Assembly: GCF_016881005.1 (NCBI RefSeq)
Contig: NZ_JACOPV010000004.1
Coordinates: forward strand, 392,197-456,196
Direction: 5' to 3'
Origin: Pseudomonas arcuscaelestis
GTDB taxonomy: Bacteria; Pseudomonadota; Gammaproteobacteria; Pseudomonadales; Pseudomonadaceae
DNA length: 64,000 nucleotides
This document shows positions 14,779-24,337 of this stretch, one piece after another. Positions within the stretch are counted from its first letter, which is position 1; every line of letters starts with the position of its first letter. Below the pieces are notes generated by a model. The model saw nothing but the letters and a program-made list of their open reading frames with translations. It was not told the DNA's origin and did no database searches. The translations under genes and the position numbers were made by a program.

Positions 14779-16749
14779 TCACGCGCCAGTTGAGGTCGGG
14801 GTTTGTGCGTGAACATTCCGGCTTAACAGGTCGCGCAGCTGATTTTTTTCCTCTGCGCTCAACTCACTTTGACGTGCTTTCCTGAGCAGATGTTCCAGGC
14901 TTCGCTCGCGTTGGCGAGCTGACAAGCTAGTTATAGTGTCGAAAAACTGTTGTTCAAGGTTGTCGGCATCGATTAGCCATTCCTTTTCTGCCAATGCGCG
15001 TAGCAAGCGACCTTGTTCGGTGCCGTGCCAGCGTGCAATCAGCTGTAGTGAGCGTAGCTCAGGATTCTTTTGCAACGCCTCCAGCAAGGCCACAAGGAGC
15101 TGGGCGTAGACATGTTCTTCGGCTGCGAAATGGCCAGCATCTTCGACCTTTTTGGCTAGCTGCGGGTGGTGCAGCAAGGTGCGCAAGGCGCTCAAGGTCG
15201 GGGGTTCTACCGAAGTCGGTACGCGCGGCGGTGCATCCTGGCGCTGGCCGTTGCGCTCCCACGGTTTACCTTTTTTGTCCCACGGCTTGCCTTCCCACTT
15301 CTTCTTGCCTCCCTTGCTTGGCGTCCACTGTTGTAGTGCTGGTGCGTAGTCGGGTTGGTGGAAGTCGCCGTAATCGGGGTTGTAGTCGGGAATGGCATCG
15401 TAATCGATGCCTGGGTCGTAGCTTGGGGGGGCTTCGGCAGGAGCGCTGTGGCTCAACTGCTCGACCTGTTGATTGTCCAGGCCGGTGATTTCCTTGAGCC
15501 GATTGCGCATCAATGCGCGCAGGTTGGCGCCGGGCACTTTTTCGATCAACGGTGCAGCCAGCGTTGCCATGTGCGCCTTGCCCTCAAGTGAGCGAGGATC
15601 GGCTTCTTCGGTCAACTGCTGGAAAAAGTAGTCGGCCAGGGGCTGGGCATGCTGGTTGATTCGAGCGCGAAACGCATCGGTGCCTTCGGCGCGAATCAGG
15701 GTATCCGGGTCTTCGCCCTCGGGCAGGAACAAAAACCGCGCTTTGCGGCCGTCCTGCAAGCTCGAAAGGGCGGCTTCCAGGGCACGCCAGGCAGCGTTGC
15801 GGCCCGCCTGATCGCCGTCGAAGCAGAACAACACGCTAGGCACTACCCGAAAAAGACGCTTGAGGTGTTCTTCGCTTGTGGCTGTGCCGAGGGTTGCAAC
15901 CGCATTGCGCAGGCCTTGTTGGGCCAGAGCGATAACGTCCATGTAGCCTTCAACCACGATGATTTCATCGAGGTTGCGGTTGAATTTTCGAGCCTCGTAC
16001 AGGCCATACAGCTCTTGGCCTTTGTGAAACACAGGGGTTTCGGGGGAGTTCAGGTATTTGGGTTTGTCGTCGCCCAGCACCCGACCACCAAATGCGATAA
16101 CCCGGCCACGACTGTCGCGAATCGGAAACATGACCCGGTCACGGAAGCGATCATAGCGCTTGCCCGATTCGGCATTCTCGATCAGCAGGCCGGCATCAAT
16201 CATGGCCTTTTGTTGCAGCGTGTCGCTGCTCAAGTGCTTGAACAGGTTGTCCCAGCCTGGCGGGGCGTAGCCCAAGCCGAAATCTCGAGCGATTTCGCCG
16301 GAAAGGCCGCGGCCTTTGAGGTACTCCACGGCCGAGCGGCGCGTCGGGTGGCTTTTCAAGGCCTGACGATAAAATTCGGCAGCCGCTTCCAGTAGTGGGT
16401 AAAGCGGGGAATCGGTGGGTTGCCGAGGCTTGTGCCCGCGGCCACCTTCCTCGCGAGGCACTTCCATGCCGGCAGCCTTGGCCAGTTCCTCGACGGCCTG
16501 GGGAAAGTCCAGGTTGTCGTGGTCCATGATGAAGCCCAGGGCATTGCCCCCCGCGCCACAACCGAAGCAATAATAAAACTGCTTGTCCGGGCTTACGCTG
16601 AACGATGGGGTCTTTTCCTTGTGGAACGGGCAGCAGGCCGTGAGGTTTTTGCCTGCTTTTTTCAGTTGCACGCGCGAACTCACCACGTCGACGATGTCGG
16701 TGCGGTTGAGGAGGTCGTCGATGAAACTTTGGGGAATCAGCCCGGCCAT
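14779..16749 (-). CDS. dnaG: DNA primase
   Basis: Encodes 656 residues. It synthesises RNA primers at the replication fork. N-terminal CHC2-type zinc site with Cys40, His43, Cys61 and Cys64; Toprim catalytic core with Glu267 (VVEGYMD) and Asp311/Asp313 (CFDGDQAGR); C-terminal DnaB-interacting domain from about 530. A linker near 440-500 is rich in Tyr, Lys, Trp and Gly (GGKKKWEGKPWDKKGKPW), longer and more repetitive than in E. coli. Second gene of the macromolecular synthesis operon; the gap to rpsU carries two hairpins. Confidence 0.97.
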   Translation of the reverse strand: MAGLIPQSFIDDLLNRTDIVDVVSSRVQLKKAGKNLTACCPFHKEKTPSFSVSPDKQFYYCFGCGAGGNALGFIMDHDNLDFPQAVEELAKAAGMEVPREEGGRGHKPRQPTDSPLYPLLEAAAEFYRQALKSHPTRRSAVEYLKGRGLSGEIARDFGLGYAPPGWDNLFKHLSSDTLQQKAMIDAGLLIENAESGKRYDRFRDRVMFPIRDSRGRVIAFGGRVLGDDKPKYLNSPETPVFHKGQELYGLYEARKFNRNLDEIIVVEGYMDVIALAQQGLRNAVATLGTATSEEHLKRLFRVVPSVLFCFDGDQAGRNAAWRALEAALSSLQDGRKARFLFLPEGEDPDTLIRAEGTDAFRARINQHAQPLADYFFQQLTEEADPRSLEGKAHMATLAAPLIEKVPGANLRALMRNRLKEITGLDNQQVEQLSHSAPAEAPPSYDPGIDYDAIPDYNPDYGDFHQPDYAPALQQWTPSKGGKKKWEGKPWDKKGKPWERNGQRQDAPPRVPTSVEPPTLSALRTLLHHPQLAKKVEDAGHFAAEEHVYAQLLVALLEALQKNPELRSLQLIARWHGTEQGRLLRALAEKEWLIDADNLEQQFFDTITSLSARQRERSLEHLLRKARQSELSAEEKNQLRDLLSRNVHAQTPTSTGA

Positions 16750-16961
16750 GGCACTCTCATCATCAGGCGATAAACAAGTGTAATCGCTAATGCTGCAGGG
16801 ACGGCTTCGCGTTCGAGCGATGTCGAATGGGGAAACACAAAATTCGGAAAGACGTGCTCGTCTGCAGCCGGTTAAGGCTCGTCAGTAACGACGTGCACAG
16901 CTGGCGGTAAAACCAGTTCTGACGATTCAGGCAGGTTGTCACATTGCAGAGCAATGCGACG

Positions 16962-17025
16962 CCTTGGGTCCTAAGACCTAAGGATCAAGCGACTGCTGCC
17001 AACAGCCCGGCTTTAGGGCCGGGCT
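16962..17025 (-). promoter_or_regulatory. Two tandem hairpins between rpsU and dnaG
   Basis: On the minus strand an RNA leaving rpsU would form AGCCCGGC/GCCGGGCT (17003-17025) and then a 9-bp stem CCTTAGGTC/GACCCAAGG type (16962-16983). Neither has a U-run. In E. coli the same gap holds a partial terminator that lowers dnaG expression relative to rpsU, and this pair is in the equivalent place. Processing sites are an alternative. The other 200 bp of this gap show nothing else clear. Confidence 0.5.
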
Positions 17026-17053
17026 AGGCAGAAGCTTGCGACGGACGTCTGTA

Positions 17054-17269
17054 TTAGTACAGACGAACGGCGCGGCGCTGTTCGCGCTGAACTTTCTTGG
17101 CGTGACGTTTAACAGCGGCTGCTGCTTTGCGCTTACGCTCAGAAGTCGGCTTCTCGTAAAATTCGCGGCTACGAACTTCAGCCAGAACACCGGCTTTTTC
17201 GCAGGAGCGCTTGAAACGACGCAGAGCTACGTCGAAGGGTTCATTCTCTTTAACTTTGACGGCTGGCAT
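17054..17269 (-). CDS. rpsU: 30S ribosomal protein S21
   Basis: 71 residues, [21 protein letters not shown]..., full family length and very basic C-terminus ([29 protein letters not shown] region). It binds the 30S platform near the anti-Shine-Dalgarno end and aids initiation. First gene of rpsU-dnaG-rpoD, divergent from tsaD. Confidence 0.98.
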
Positions 17270-17343
17270 CCAGAGCTACCTTCATTCATTACCGGGGGTC
17301 AACGAACTCGTGGCAAAACTGTGCACTGGAGAACGTCGGTTTT

Positions 17344-17368
17344 TAAGGGTTGCGGATGTTAACCCTTA
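17344..17368. promoter_or_regulatory. Inverted repeat in the rpsU-tsaD divergent region
   Basis: TAAGGGTT (17344-17351) and AACCCTTA (17361-17368) are perfect arms around a 9-bp spacer. It lies 75 bp upstream of rpsU and 104 bp upstream of tsaD and could be an operator for either. Confidence 0.35.
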
Positions 17369-17471
17369 GCCAGCAGGAATGCAAAGCCTCTGATCGAAAA
17401 CCGCTGGTCGGCATCGGGAGTGGGGACTATCATGCGCGCCTTCGAATTCAGCCTCAACAAGGCGCAGACCC

Positions 17472-18497
17472 ATGCTAGTACTGGGATTAGAAACATCCTG
17501 CGATGAAACCGGCGTCGCATTATACGACAGTGAACGCGGTCTTTTGGCCGATGCATTGTTCAGTCAAATCGACTTGCACCGTGCCTATGGCGGCGTGGTG
17601 CCGGAACTCGCCTCACGCGATCACGTCAAGCGTATGCTGCCGTTGATCCGCCAGGTGCTGGCCGAAGCCGACTGTGTCGCCACCGAAATCGATGCCATTG
17701 CCTATACCGCAGGTCCGGGTTTGGTAGGCGCATTGTTGGTGGGCGCTTCGTGTGCCCAGGCCTTGGCCTTCGCCTGGGGTATCCCGGCGCTAGGGGTGCA
17801 CCACATGGAAGGCCATTTGCTTGCGCCAATGCTGGAGGAGCAGCCCCCTGAGTTCCCGTTCGTCGCGTTGCTGGTGTCCGGTGGGCACACTCAGTTGGTG
17901 CGCGTGGATGGCATAGGCCAATACGAGCTGCTGGGTGAGACCCTGGATGACGCCGCAGGCGAAGCATTCGACAAGACCGCCAAGTTGATGGGGCTGAATT
18001 ATCCGGGGGGGCCGGAAATCGCCTTGTTGGCCACCCGAGGCGTCCCGGGGCGCTTTGTTTTCCCACGGCCAATGACCGATCGTCCGGGCCTGGATTTCAG
18101 CTTCAGTGGCCTCAAGACGTTTGCTCTCAATACCTGGCAGCAGTGCCAGAAGGCTGGAGACGACGGCGAGCAAACCCGTTGCGACGTGTCGCTGGCCTTC
18201 CAGCAGGCGGTGGTGGAAACTCTGACCATCAAATGCAAGCGCGCTTTGAAGCAGACCGGACTCAAGCGCCTGGTAATCGCAGGCGGGGTGAGTGCCAACA
18301 AAGCGCTGCGTACTTCGTTGGAGGAGATGCTTGCGGGCCTCAAGGGCAATGTTTACTACGCCCGCCCGCAGTTTTGCACCGACAATGGCGCGATGATCGC
18401 CTATGCCGGTTGCCAACGACTGGCGGCGGGGCAGCAGGAGAGCCTTGCTATCAGCGTGCAAGCACGTTGGCCAATGGAGCAGTTGGTGCCGCTGTGA
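17472..18497 (+). CDS. tsaD: tRNA N6-threonylcarbamoyladenosine transferase TsaD
   Basis: 341 residues, ASKHA/Kae1 fold. It transfers threonylcarbamoyl to A37 of ANN-decoding tRNAs together with TsaB and TsaE. Start [19 protein letters not shown]; metal-binding His111 and His115 in [15 protein letters not shown]-terminal [12 protein letters not shown] with the conserved Asp. One substrate class is tRNA-Ile with A37, which includes the tRNA-Ile2 encoded in this window (general knowledge). Divergent from rpsU, convergent with plsY with a 23-bp gap. Confidence 0.97.
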   Translation: MLVLGLETSCDETGVALYDSERGLLADALFSQIDLHRAYGGVVPELASRDHVKRMLPLIRQVLAEADCVATEIDAIAYTAGPGLVGALLVGASCAQALAFAWGIPALGVHHMEGHLLAPMLEEQPPEFPFVALLVSGGHTQLVRVDGIGQYELLGETLDDAAGEAFDKTAKLMGLNYPGGPEIALLATRGVPGRFVFPRPMTDRPGLDFSFSGLKTFALNTWQQCQKAGDDGEQTRCDVSLAFQQAVVETLTIKCKRALKQTGLKRLVIAGGVSANKALRTSLEEMLAGLKGNVYYARPQFCTDNGAMIAYAGCQRLAAGQQESLAISVQARWPMEQLVPL

Positions 18498-18520
18498 TGA
18501 GCTTCGCTCATGCAGAAGAT

Positions 18521-19090
18521 TTAGAAATGCCGTTCGCGGCCGGCAAAAAGGTCGCGTAAATTGCCGCGGTGTCGCCAGACTATCAGCACTGTCAGCACGC
18601 TGATTGGCAATAGCGCCTCAGGTTCGCGCCAGGCCAGCAGTGGTAGCGTCAGCGGTGTGGCGATCAACGCGGCCAGGGAGCTGGTGCGGGTCAGGTAGAA
18701 CGTCAGCAGCCACGCGCACACAGCCAGTAGTGCTGCTGGAGGATACAGGCCCAGAAGGAGGCCGGCGGCTGTGGCTACACCTTTGCCGCCACGGAAGCAG
18801 AAGTACACCGGAAACAAATGGCCAATGACCGCACACAAGCCAATCCAGGCCTGTTGTTGCAGATCAAGGCCGGCATAACTGGCAATTAGCACGGGCAATA
18901 CGCCCTTGCACAAATCGCCAAGCAGGGTCAGGACCGCGAGCTTGCGGCCGGCCAGGCGCAGCATGTTGGTTGCCCCGGCATTGCCAGAACCGCTCATGCG
19001 TGGGTCCGGACTGCCATTGAGGCGACTCAGGAGAATGGCAAAGGACAGCGAGCCAAGCAGGTAGGCGAGCAGCGCCAGTAACCAAAACAT
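18521..19090 (-). CDS. plsY: Glycerol-3-phosphate acyltransferase PlsY
   Basis: 189 residues with five predicted membrane segments. It acylates glycerol-3-phosphate using acyl-phosphate, the first step of phospholipid synthesis. Visible signatures: [14 protein letters not shown] at the first segment, [12 protein letters not shown] and [12 protein letters not shown], which form the cytoplasmic active site. Divergent from folB. Confidence 0.95.
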   Translation of the reverse strand: MFWLLALLAYLLGSLSFAILLSRLNGSPDPRMSGSGNAGATNMLRLAGRKLAVLTLLGDLCKGVLPVLIASYAGLDLQQQAWIGLCAVIGHLFPVYFCFRGGKGVATAAGLLLGLYPPAALLAVCAWLLTFYLTRTSSLAALIATPLTLPLLAWREPEALLPISVLTVLIVWRHRGNLRDLFAGRERHF

Positions 19091-19164
19091 GCTAACTATT
19101 CCGGGCGAGGACGCCCTGATTCTAGCGGCGCAAGTCGCCCTTGTCGTGCAGTGGAGAGAAGTGC

Positions 19165-19518
19165 TTGGACAGAGTGTTCATCGAGGGCCTGGAAGTCGAC
19201 ACCGTTATCGGTGCCTATGACTGGGAGCGTGGTATTCGCCAGTGCCTGCGTCTGGACCTGCGTTTTGCCTGGGACAACCGTCCGGCCGCAGCCGGTGACG
19301 ATCTGACCCTGGCACTGGACTATGCCAGTGTGACCGCACGGATCCAGGCGTTCGCCGAGCAGTCGGAGTTTCAATTGGTTGAGACGTTTGCCGAGCGCCT
19401 TGCCGCGGTGCTGATGAGTGAGTTCCAGATTCCTTGGCTGCAGCTCAAATTGACCAAGCCTGGTGCTGTTTCGGCAGCCACAGGAGTCGGCGTGGAGATC
19501 GAGCGCGGATGTCTCTGA
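19165..19518 (+). CDS. folB: Dihydroneopterin aldolase
   Basis: 117 residues; converts 7,8-dihydroneopterin to 6-hydroxymethyl-dihydropterin and glycolaldehyde in folate synthesis. The family N-terminus [22 protein letters not shown] is read from a TTG at 19165 with GGAGA 8 bases upstream; no ATG or GTG fits, so a TTG start is the best call (an earlier TTG at 19141 gives an unlike extension). The conserved region [10 protein letters not shown] and the C-terminal Lys in LKLTKPGAV are present. It overlaps folK by 10 bp, giving a pterin two-gene operon. Confidence 0.9.
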   Translation: MDRVFIEGLEVDTVIGAYDWERGIRQCLRLDLRFAWDNRPAAAGDDLTLALDYASVTARIQAFAEQSEFQLVETFAERLAAVLMSEFQIPWLQLKLTKPGAVSAATGVGVEIERGCL

Positions 19519-20018
19519 GCCGGGTTTACCTTGGTCTTGGCAGCAATGTCGAGCGTGAGCGGAACCTGTGTGCGGGGCTCGACGCCCTGGCTGGCTTTCT
19601 GCAAGACATGCACTGTTCGCCGGTTTTCGAAAGCCAGGCTGTTGGGATCAAGAGTGGTCCATTTATCAATCTGGTGGTCACCGGGCTGACTGATTTGCCG
19701 CTGATGGAGCTGGATCGCCGGCTCAAGTTCATCGAGGCAGACAATGGCCGCTATGCGCCAGATCGTAAAGGCTTGCCGCTGGATATCGACGTGCTCATGT
19801 ACAACGACATGCATGGTAGTTTCGATGGCCTGGTGCTGCCGCGCGCCGAAATTCTCAAGAATGCCTTCGTTCTCTGGCCGCTGGCATTGATCGCGCCGGA
19901 TTTGTTACATCCGGGCGCCGGGAAAACCATGGGGCAATTGTGGAGTGAGGCAAGGATCGATCAGGTGCTGGCACCGGTGCCGTTTGAGTGGCGTGGACAG
20001 CAACTGACCGGACTCTGA
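19509..20018 (+). CDS. folK: 6-hydroxymethyl-7,8-dihydropterin pyrophosphokinase
   Basis: 169 residues, [20 protein letters not shown]. Transfers pyrophosphate from ATP to hydroxymethyl-dihydropterin, the step after FolB. Signatures GLGSN at the N-terminus and the HPPK motif PLDIDVLMYND (about 93-103); PRAEILKNAFVLWPL follows. ATG 19509 lies within the end of folB, so translation is probably coupled. A second copy elsewhere in the genome is common in pseudomonads, and this one is of the folB-linked type. Confidence 0.93.
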   Translation: MSLSRVYLGLGSNVERERNLCAGLDALAGFLQDMHCSPVFESQAVGIKSGPFINLVVTGLTDLPLMELDRRLKFIEADNGRYAPDRKGLPLDIDVLMYNDMHGSFDGLVLPRAEILKNAFVLWPLALIAPDLLHPGAGKTMGQLWSEARIDQVLAPVPFEWRGQQLTGL

Positions 20019-20025
20019 CTTTACT

Positions 20026-20088
20026 ATCGTGGGGCAAGCGCGCTCCTAGCGGTCATGCATGGAGCGGGAGCGGGTTTGCCTTGCGATC
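20026..20088. repeat. Degenerate REP pair
   Basis: ATCGTGGGGCAAGC...GCTCCT facing GGAGCGGGAGCGGGTTTGCC...GCGAT, the inverted pseudomonad REP arrangement. It touches the stop codon of cca and separates convergent folK and cca. Confidence 0.7.
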
Positions 20089-21313
20089 AAGATTCAATGC
20101 TGACGTAGGCTTTCAAAGCTTTCAGTCGTTCGCCCTTTAGCGCCTCTCCCAGGGCTTGTCCGGTCAGACCTTTCTGTACCAGCGGCTGCACTTGCACCGC
20201 ACGCGCTACAGCCGCGGCGCCGCGCAGGTAGTCAGCCTGTGGATATTCGCGCTGCTCCAGCCCTTTGCGTCCTCGTGCGTCCATCTCGCAGGCTGCAATA
20301 AACTCCTCGAAACGCTGTGGCCGCCGGTAAACGTCGAAGCTTTGCAGTAAGCCCAGCAGGGTCGATGCCTTGAGCTCCAGGGCGCGATGGCAATGGGTAT
20401 GGTATTCGCCGACCAGCAATGCCAGTTCCTGGCAGTCGCGTGGCACTTTGAAGCGCTGGTTTACCGCCTTGATGAGTTTGAGCCCACGATGCTCGTGAGC
20501 GATGTGCCTGGGCCATTCGTCCTCAGGGGTAAGCCCTTTGCCTAGATCGTGGAGCAGGCAGGCCCAGCGCACGCTCAGCGGCTGCTTATGCCGTGCCGCT
20601 TGTTCGAGAACGGCCAGGGTGTGTATACCGCAGTCGATTTCCGGGTGGTGGGCCGGTGGTTGAGGTACGCCAAACAATGCTTCCAGCTCCGGAATCAATT
20701 CTTTCAGTGCTGCGCAATCGCGCAGTACCTGAATGAAAACCTGCGGCTGGTCTTCCATCAGTGCCCGGGCAATTTCCTTCCAGCTGCGTTCGGCGGTAAG
20801 CGCCTGAAGTTCACCGGATTCACTGAGTTGACGCATCAACTCAATGGTTGGCGCGGCTACCGTGAAGCCCAATCCGGCGTAGCGTGCGGCAAACCGGGCA
20901 ACACGCAGGACCCGCAACGGATCTTCGGCGAATGCCGGGGATACATGACGTAAAATGCGCGCTTCCAGGTCCTTTTGGCCGTTATAAGGATCGCAGATAT
21001 TTCCCTGCTCATCCTCGGCCATGGCGTTGATCGTCAGATCGCGTCGGATCAGGTCCTCTTCGAGTGTTACCTCAGGGCTTGCGTGGAAAGTGAAGCCACC
21101 GTAACCGCGGCCACTTTTCCGTTCAGTACGCGCCAAAGCGTACTCTTCGCCGCTTTTGGGATGGATGAACACCGGAAAGTCGGTACCCACAGGTCGATAG
21201 CCCAGCGCCTGCATTTGCTCTGCGCTCGCCCCTTCCACCACCCAGTCGATATCACTGACCGGTTGGCCGAGCAAGCGGTCACGTACGGCGCCGCCGACTT
21301 TGTAGATGTGCAT
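20087..21313 (-). CDS. cca: CCA-adding tRNA nucleotidyltransferase
   Basis: 408 residues. It builds or repairs the CCA end of tRNAs without template. N-terminal [11 protein letters not shown] and catalytic Asp21/Asp23 (SDIDWVV); [10 protein letters not shown]; the nucleotide-selecting [16 protein letters not shown]; then an HD phosphohydrolase domain from about 220 (HTLAVLEQA...[15 protein letters not shown]). The HD domain, with 2',3'-cyclic phosphodiesterase and phosphatase activity in E. coli, appears intact. Start ATG 21313. Confidence 0.97.
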   Translation of the reverse strand: MHIYKVGGAVRDRLLGQPVSDIDWVVEGASAEQMQALGYRPVGTDFPVFIHPKSGEEYALARTERKSGRGYGGFTFHASPEVTLEEDLIRRDLTINAMAEDEQGNICDPYNGQKDLEARILRHVSPAFAEDPLRVLRVARFAARYAGLGFTVAAPTIELMRQLSESGELQALTAERSWKEIARALMEDQPQVFIQVLRDCAALKELIPELEALFGVPQPPAHHPEIDCGIHTLAVLEQAARHKQPLSVRWACLLHDLGKGLTPEDEWPRHIAHEHRGLKLIKAVNQRFKVPRDCQELALLVGEYHTHCHRALELKASTLLGLLQSFDVYRRPQRFEEFIAACEMDARGRKGLEQREYPQADYLRGAAAVARAVQVQPLVQKGLTGQALGEALKGERLKALKAYVSIES

Positions 21314-21369
21314 GAAAATCCTCCGTTGATGCCACAGGATAACCTGTATGGCGGCAACGGAGGGTTGGC

Positions 21370-22932
21370 CTACAGATGCACGACTGCCAGGTCAAGGCGT
21401 CCGTACTCTGCTTCGCCGTGCTCGCCCTTGGGCGGCACATGGTGGGTTTTCATGATCTGGTCACCCTGCAGGGTCTCCAGATGGATATCAAAGCCCCACA
21501 GGCGGTGCAGGTGCTTGAGAACCTCCTCGGTCGAGTCGCCTAGTGGCTTGCGGTCGTGTTGTTGGTGACGCAGGGTCAGGGAGCGATCACCGCGACGGTC
21601 GATACTCCAGATCTGCACGTTGGGCTCACGATTGCCGAGATTGTATTGGGCTGCAAGCGTTTCACGAATGATCCGGTAGCCGCTTTCGTCATGAATAGCT
21701 GGCACCAACAGGTCATCGCGCTGATCATCATCGAGGATGCTGAACAGCTTGAGGTCGCGGATCACTGTAGGAGAAAGGTACTGCAGGATGAAGCTCTCGT
21801 CCTTGAAGCTGCTCATGGCGAACTTGATGGTCGACAACCAGTCACTGCCGGCGATGTCGGGGAACCACCGGCGGTCTTCCTCGGTTGGGTTCTCACACAT
21901 GCGCCGGATGTCCCGATACATGGCGAAGCCCAGGGCGTAAGGGTTGATGCCGCTGTAGTAGGGGCTATCGAAGCCAGGTTGAAACACCACGCTGGTGTGC
22001 GATTGCAGGAACTCCATCATGAAGCCTTCGGTCACCAGGCCTTCGTCGTACAGGTCGTTCATCAGGGTGTAGTGCCAGAACGTTGCCCAGCCTTCGTTCA
22101 TCACCTGGGTCTGGCGTTGCGGATAAAAATACTGAGCGATCTTGCGCACGATGCGTACGATCTCGCGTTGCCAGGGTTCCAGTAGCGGGGCATGTTTCTC
22201 GATGAAGTAGAGAATGTTCTCCTGGGGTTCGGCTGGGAAGCGGGCGTTATCTCGATCGCTGTTCTTATCTGCGCCTTTGGGGATGGTTCGCCACAGGTCA
22301 TTGATCTGCTTTTGCAGGTGCTCTTCGCGCTCTTTTTGCCGGCGCCGTTCCTCTTCGGCAGAAATTGGATAGGGGCGCTTGTAGCGGTCTACACCGTAAT
22401 TCATCAGGGCGTGGCAGGAGTCGAGCAGATCTTCCACCGCGTCGATTCCGTGACGTTCTTCGCATTGGGTGATGTACTGCTTGGCGAACACCAGGTAGTC
22501 GATGATCGAGCTGGCATCGGTCCAGGTGCGGAACAGATAGTTGCCCTTGAAAAAACTGTTGTGACCGTAGCAGGCGTGCGCGACCACCAGTGCCTGCATG
22601 CAGATGGTGTTTTCTTCCATCAGGTAAGCGATGCAGGGGTCGGAGTTGATCACAATCTCGTAGGCCAGACCCATCTGGCCTCGGCTGTACGACTTTTCCG
22701 TACTGAGGAAGTGTTTGCCGTAGGACCAATGGTGATAGCCAAGCGGCATGCCGACAGACGCATAGGCGTCCATCATTTGTTCAGCCGTTATCACTTCGAT
22801 TTGGTTAGGGTAAGTGTCCAGGGCATAGCGCTCGGCCAGGCGGCTGATTTCCCGGTCATAGGCCTGGATCAGTTCGAATGTCCATTCGGACCCGGTGGAT
22901 AGCGGTTGGCGCTTCTGCTCTCTAGCGGTCAT
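21370..22932 (-). CDS. SpoVR family protein
   Basis: 520 residues. The family is conserved with yeaH and prkA and linked to stationary-phase or nitrogen-stress responses; the molecular function is not established. Visible family features: an acidic N-terminal [29 protein letters not shown], the HWSYGKHF and [16 protein letters not shown] segments with clustered His and Cys, and [14 protein letters not shown]. The ATG overlaps the yeaH stop (ATGA, 4 bp), so it is the last gene of prkA-yeaH-spoVR. Confidence 0.93.
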   Translation of the reverse strand: MTAREQKRQPLSTGSEWTFELIQAYDREISRLAERYALDTYPNQIEVITAEQMMDAYASVGMPLGYHHWSYGKHFLSTEKSYSRGQMGLAYEIVINSDPCIAYLMEENTICMQALVVAHACYGHNSFFKGNYLFRTWTDASSIIDYLVFAKQYITQCEERHGIDAVEDLLDSCHALMNYGVDRYKRPYPISAEEERRRQKEREEHLQKQINDLWRTIPKGADKNSDRDNARFPAEPQENILYFIEKHAPLLEPWQREIVRIVRKIAQYFYPQRQTQVMNEGWATFWHYTLMNDLYDEGLVTEGFMMEFLQSHTSVVFQPGFDSPYYSGINPYALGFAMYRDIRRMCENPTEEDRRWFPDIAGSDWLSTIKFAMSSFKDESFILQYLSPTVIRDLKLFSILDDDQRDDLLVPAIHDESGYRIIRETLAAQYNLGNREPNVQIWSIDRRGDRSLTLRHQQHDRKPLGDSTEEVLKHLHRLWGFDIHLETLQGDQIMKTHHVPPKGEHGEAEYGRLDLAVVHL

Positions 22933-24200
22933 GTCACTAACCTGCGCTGGAAGAGTTCACGGAAGACCGGATAGATATCACCGGCCGATACCAGCTGTTG
23001 CTGGGCAAACGTGTCGGCAAAAGCTTCGCCGATACGTTCATATTCGAACCACAGTGCCTGATGCTCGCGTGGAGTGATTTCAACGTAAGTGTAGTACTGG
23101 ACGAACGGCATGATCTGCTTGGTCAGAATCTCGCGGCAGATCGGCGAGTCATCATTCCAGTTGTCACCATCCGAGGCTTGGGCTGCATAAATGTTCCATT
23201 CATTGGCCGGATAACGTTCGCTCATGACCTCCTGCATCAATTTCAGGGCGCTGGAAACGATGGTGCCACCGGTTTCCCGAGAATAGAAAAATTCTTCTTC
23301 GTCGACTTCGCGGGCACTGGTGTGGTGGCGAATGAACACCACTTCGATCTTGTCGTAATTGCGCTTGAGGAACAGATACAGAAGGATGAAAAAGCGCTTG
23401 GCAATGTCTTTGGTGGCTTGGGTCATCGACCCGGAAACGTCCATCAAGCAGAACATCACCGCTTTGGAGCTAGGGTTGGGTTGTTTGATCAGCAGGTTGT
23501 ATTTGAGGTCGAACGTATCCAGGAAGGGCACACGGTGGATGCGTGCACTCAACCGTTCAATTTCGGCTTCGGTTTCCTGAATATCGCCGAAGTTGTCTGG
23601 TTCTTCCCGCTTTAGGCGCGCCAGTTCCTCCTGTGCCAGCCGCAACTTCGCGCGGCTGCTTCCGGAGAGAGCGATGCGGCGTGCGTGAGCTGAGCGCAAG
23701 GTGCGAATGATGTTGATGCGCGAGGGATTGCCTTCGTTGCTGATCCCGGCGCGCACGGTTTTGAAGGTGTCGGTCCCGGTCAGGTGACGCTTTACCAGGT
23801 TGGGCAGCTCCAGATCCTCGAACATGAATTCGAGGAACTCCTCCTGGGTGATCTGGAAGACAAACTCATCCATCCCTTCGCCAGAGTTGCCTGCCTTGCC
23901 GCGACCACCGCCACCGCCGCCACCTTGAGGTCGGGCGATGTGCTCACCGGCGGTGAACTCCTTGTTGCCAGGATGCACCACGGTCTGTTTGCCACCCCGA
24001 CCATGATGAAGCACCGGCTCGTCGATATCGCGGCCTGGAATACTGATTTGCTCACCATGCTCCATGTCAGTGATGGAGCGGCGACTTACGGCTTCCTCTA
24101 CGGCTTTTTTGATGTGGTCACGGTAACGCCGTAGAAAACGCTGGCGGTTGACCGTGCTCTTGTTCTTGCCGTTCAGGCGTCGGTCGATTACATAGCTCAT
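22929..24200 (-). CDS. yeaH: YeaH/YhbH family protein (DUF444, UPF0229)
   Basis: 423 residues; ATG at 24200 follows a strong GGAGGGG, and the longer frame to 24287 is not supported. N-terminal basic region [36 protein letters not shown] (family start), a Gly-rich stretch near 95-105, and a von Willebrand A-like domain with the MIDAS motif DVSGSMTQ in the C-terminal half. Always found with PrkA and SpoVR; E. coli YeaH acts with the kinase YeaG in sustained nitrogen starvation. Probable partner or regulator of the kinase. Confidence 0.93.
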   Translation of the reverse strand: MSYVIDRRLNGKNKSTVNRQRFLRRYRDHIKKAVEEAVSRRSITDMEHGEQISIPGRDIDEPVLHHGRGGKQTVVHPGNKEFTAGEHIARPQGGGGGGGRGKAGNSGEGMDEFVFQITQEEFLEFMFEDLELPNLVKRHLTGTDTFKTVRAGISNEGNPSRINIIRTLRSAHARRIALSGSSRAKLRLAQEELARLKREEPDNFGDIQETEAEIERLSARIHRVPFLDTFDLKYNLLIKQPNPSSKAVMFCLMDVSGSMTQATKDIAKRFFILLYLFLKRNYDKIEVVFIRHHTSAREVDEEEFFYSRETGGTIVSSALKLMQEVMSERYPANEWNIYAAQASDGDNWNDDSPICREILTKQIMPFVQYYTYVEITPREHQALWFEYERIGEAFADTFAQQQLVSAGDIYPVFRELFQRRLVT

Positions 24201-24220
24201 AGGCCCCTCCGGGAGTAGGC

Positions 24221-24337
24221 GGTAGCTGCAAGCTGCAAACTTCAAGTGGCAAGAAAGGGCATCGCTGCCGCCGCCAGCCAGGCGCATAGCGGATGTATGC
24301 GCCGGACGTGCAGCTGACAGCGTGCAGCTTGCCGCTT
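24221..24337. repeat. GCTGCAAGC-type intergenic repeat, two inverted parts
   Basis: GTAGCTGCAAGCTGCAAAC...AAGTGGCAAG (24223-24251) faces GCAGCTGACAGCGTGCAGCTTGCCGC (24310-24335). Related sequences appear at 58907-58976 and 63398-63470. This is a second intergenic repeat family beside REP. Confidence 0.6.
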
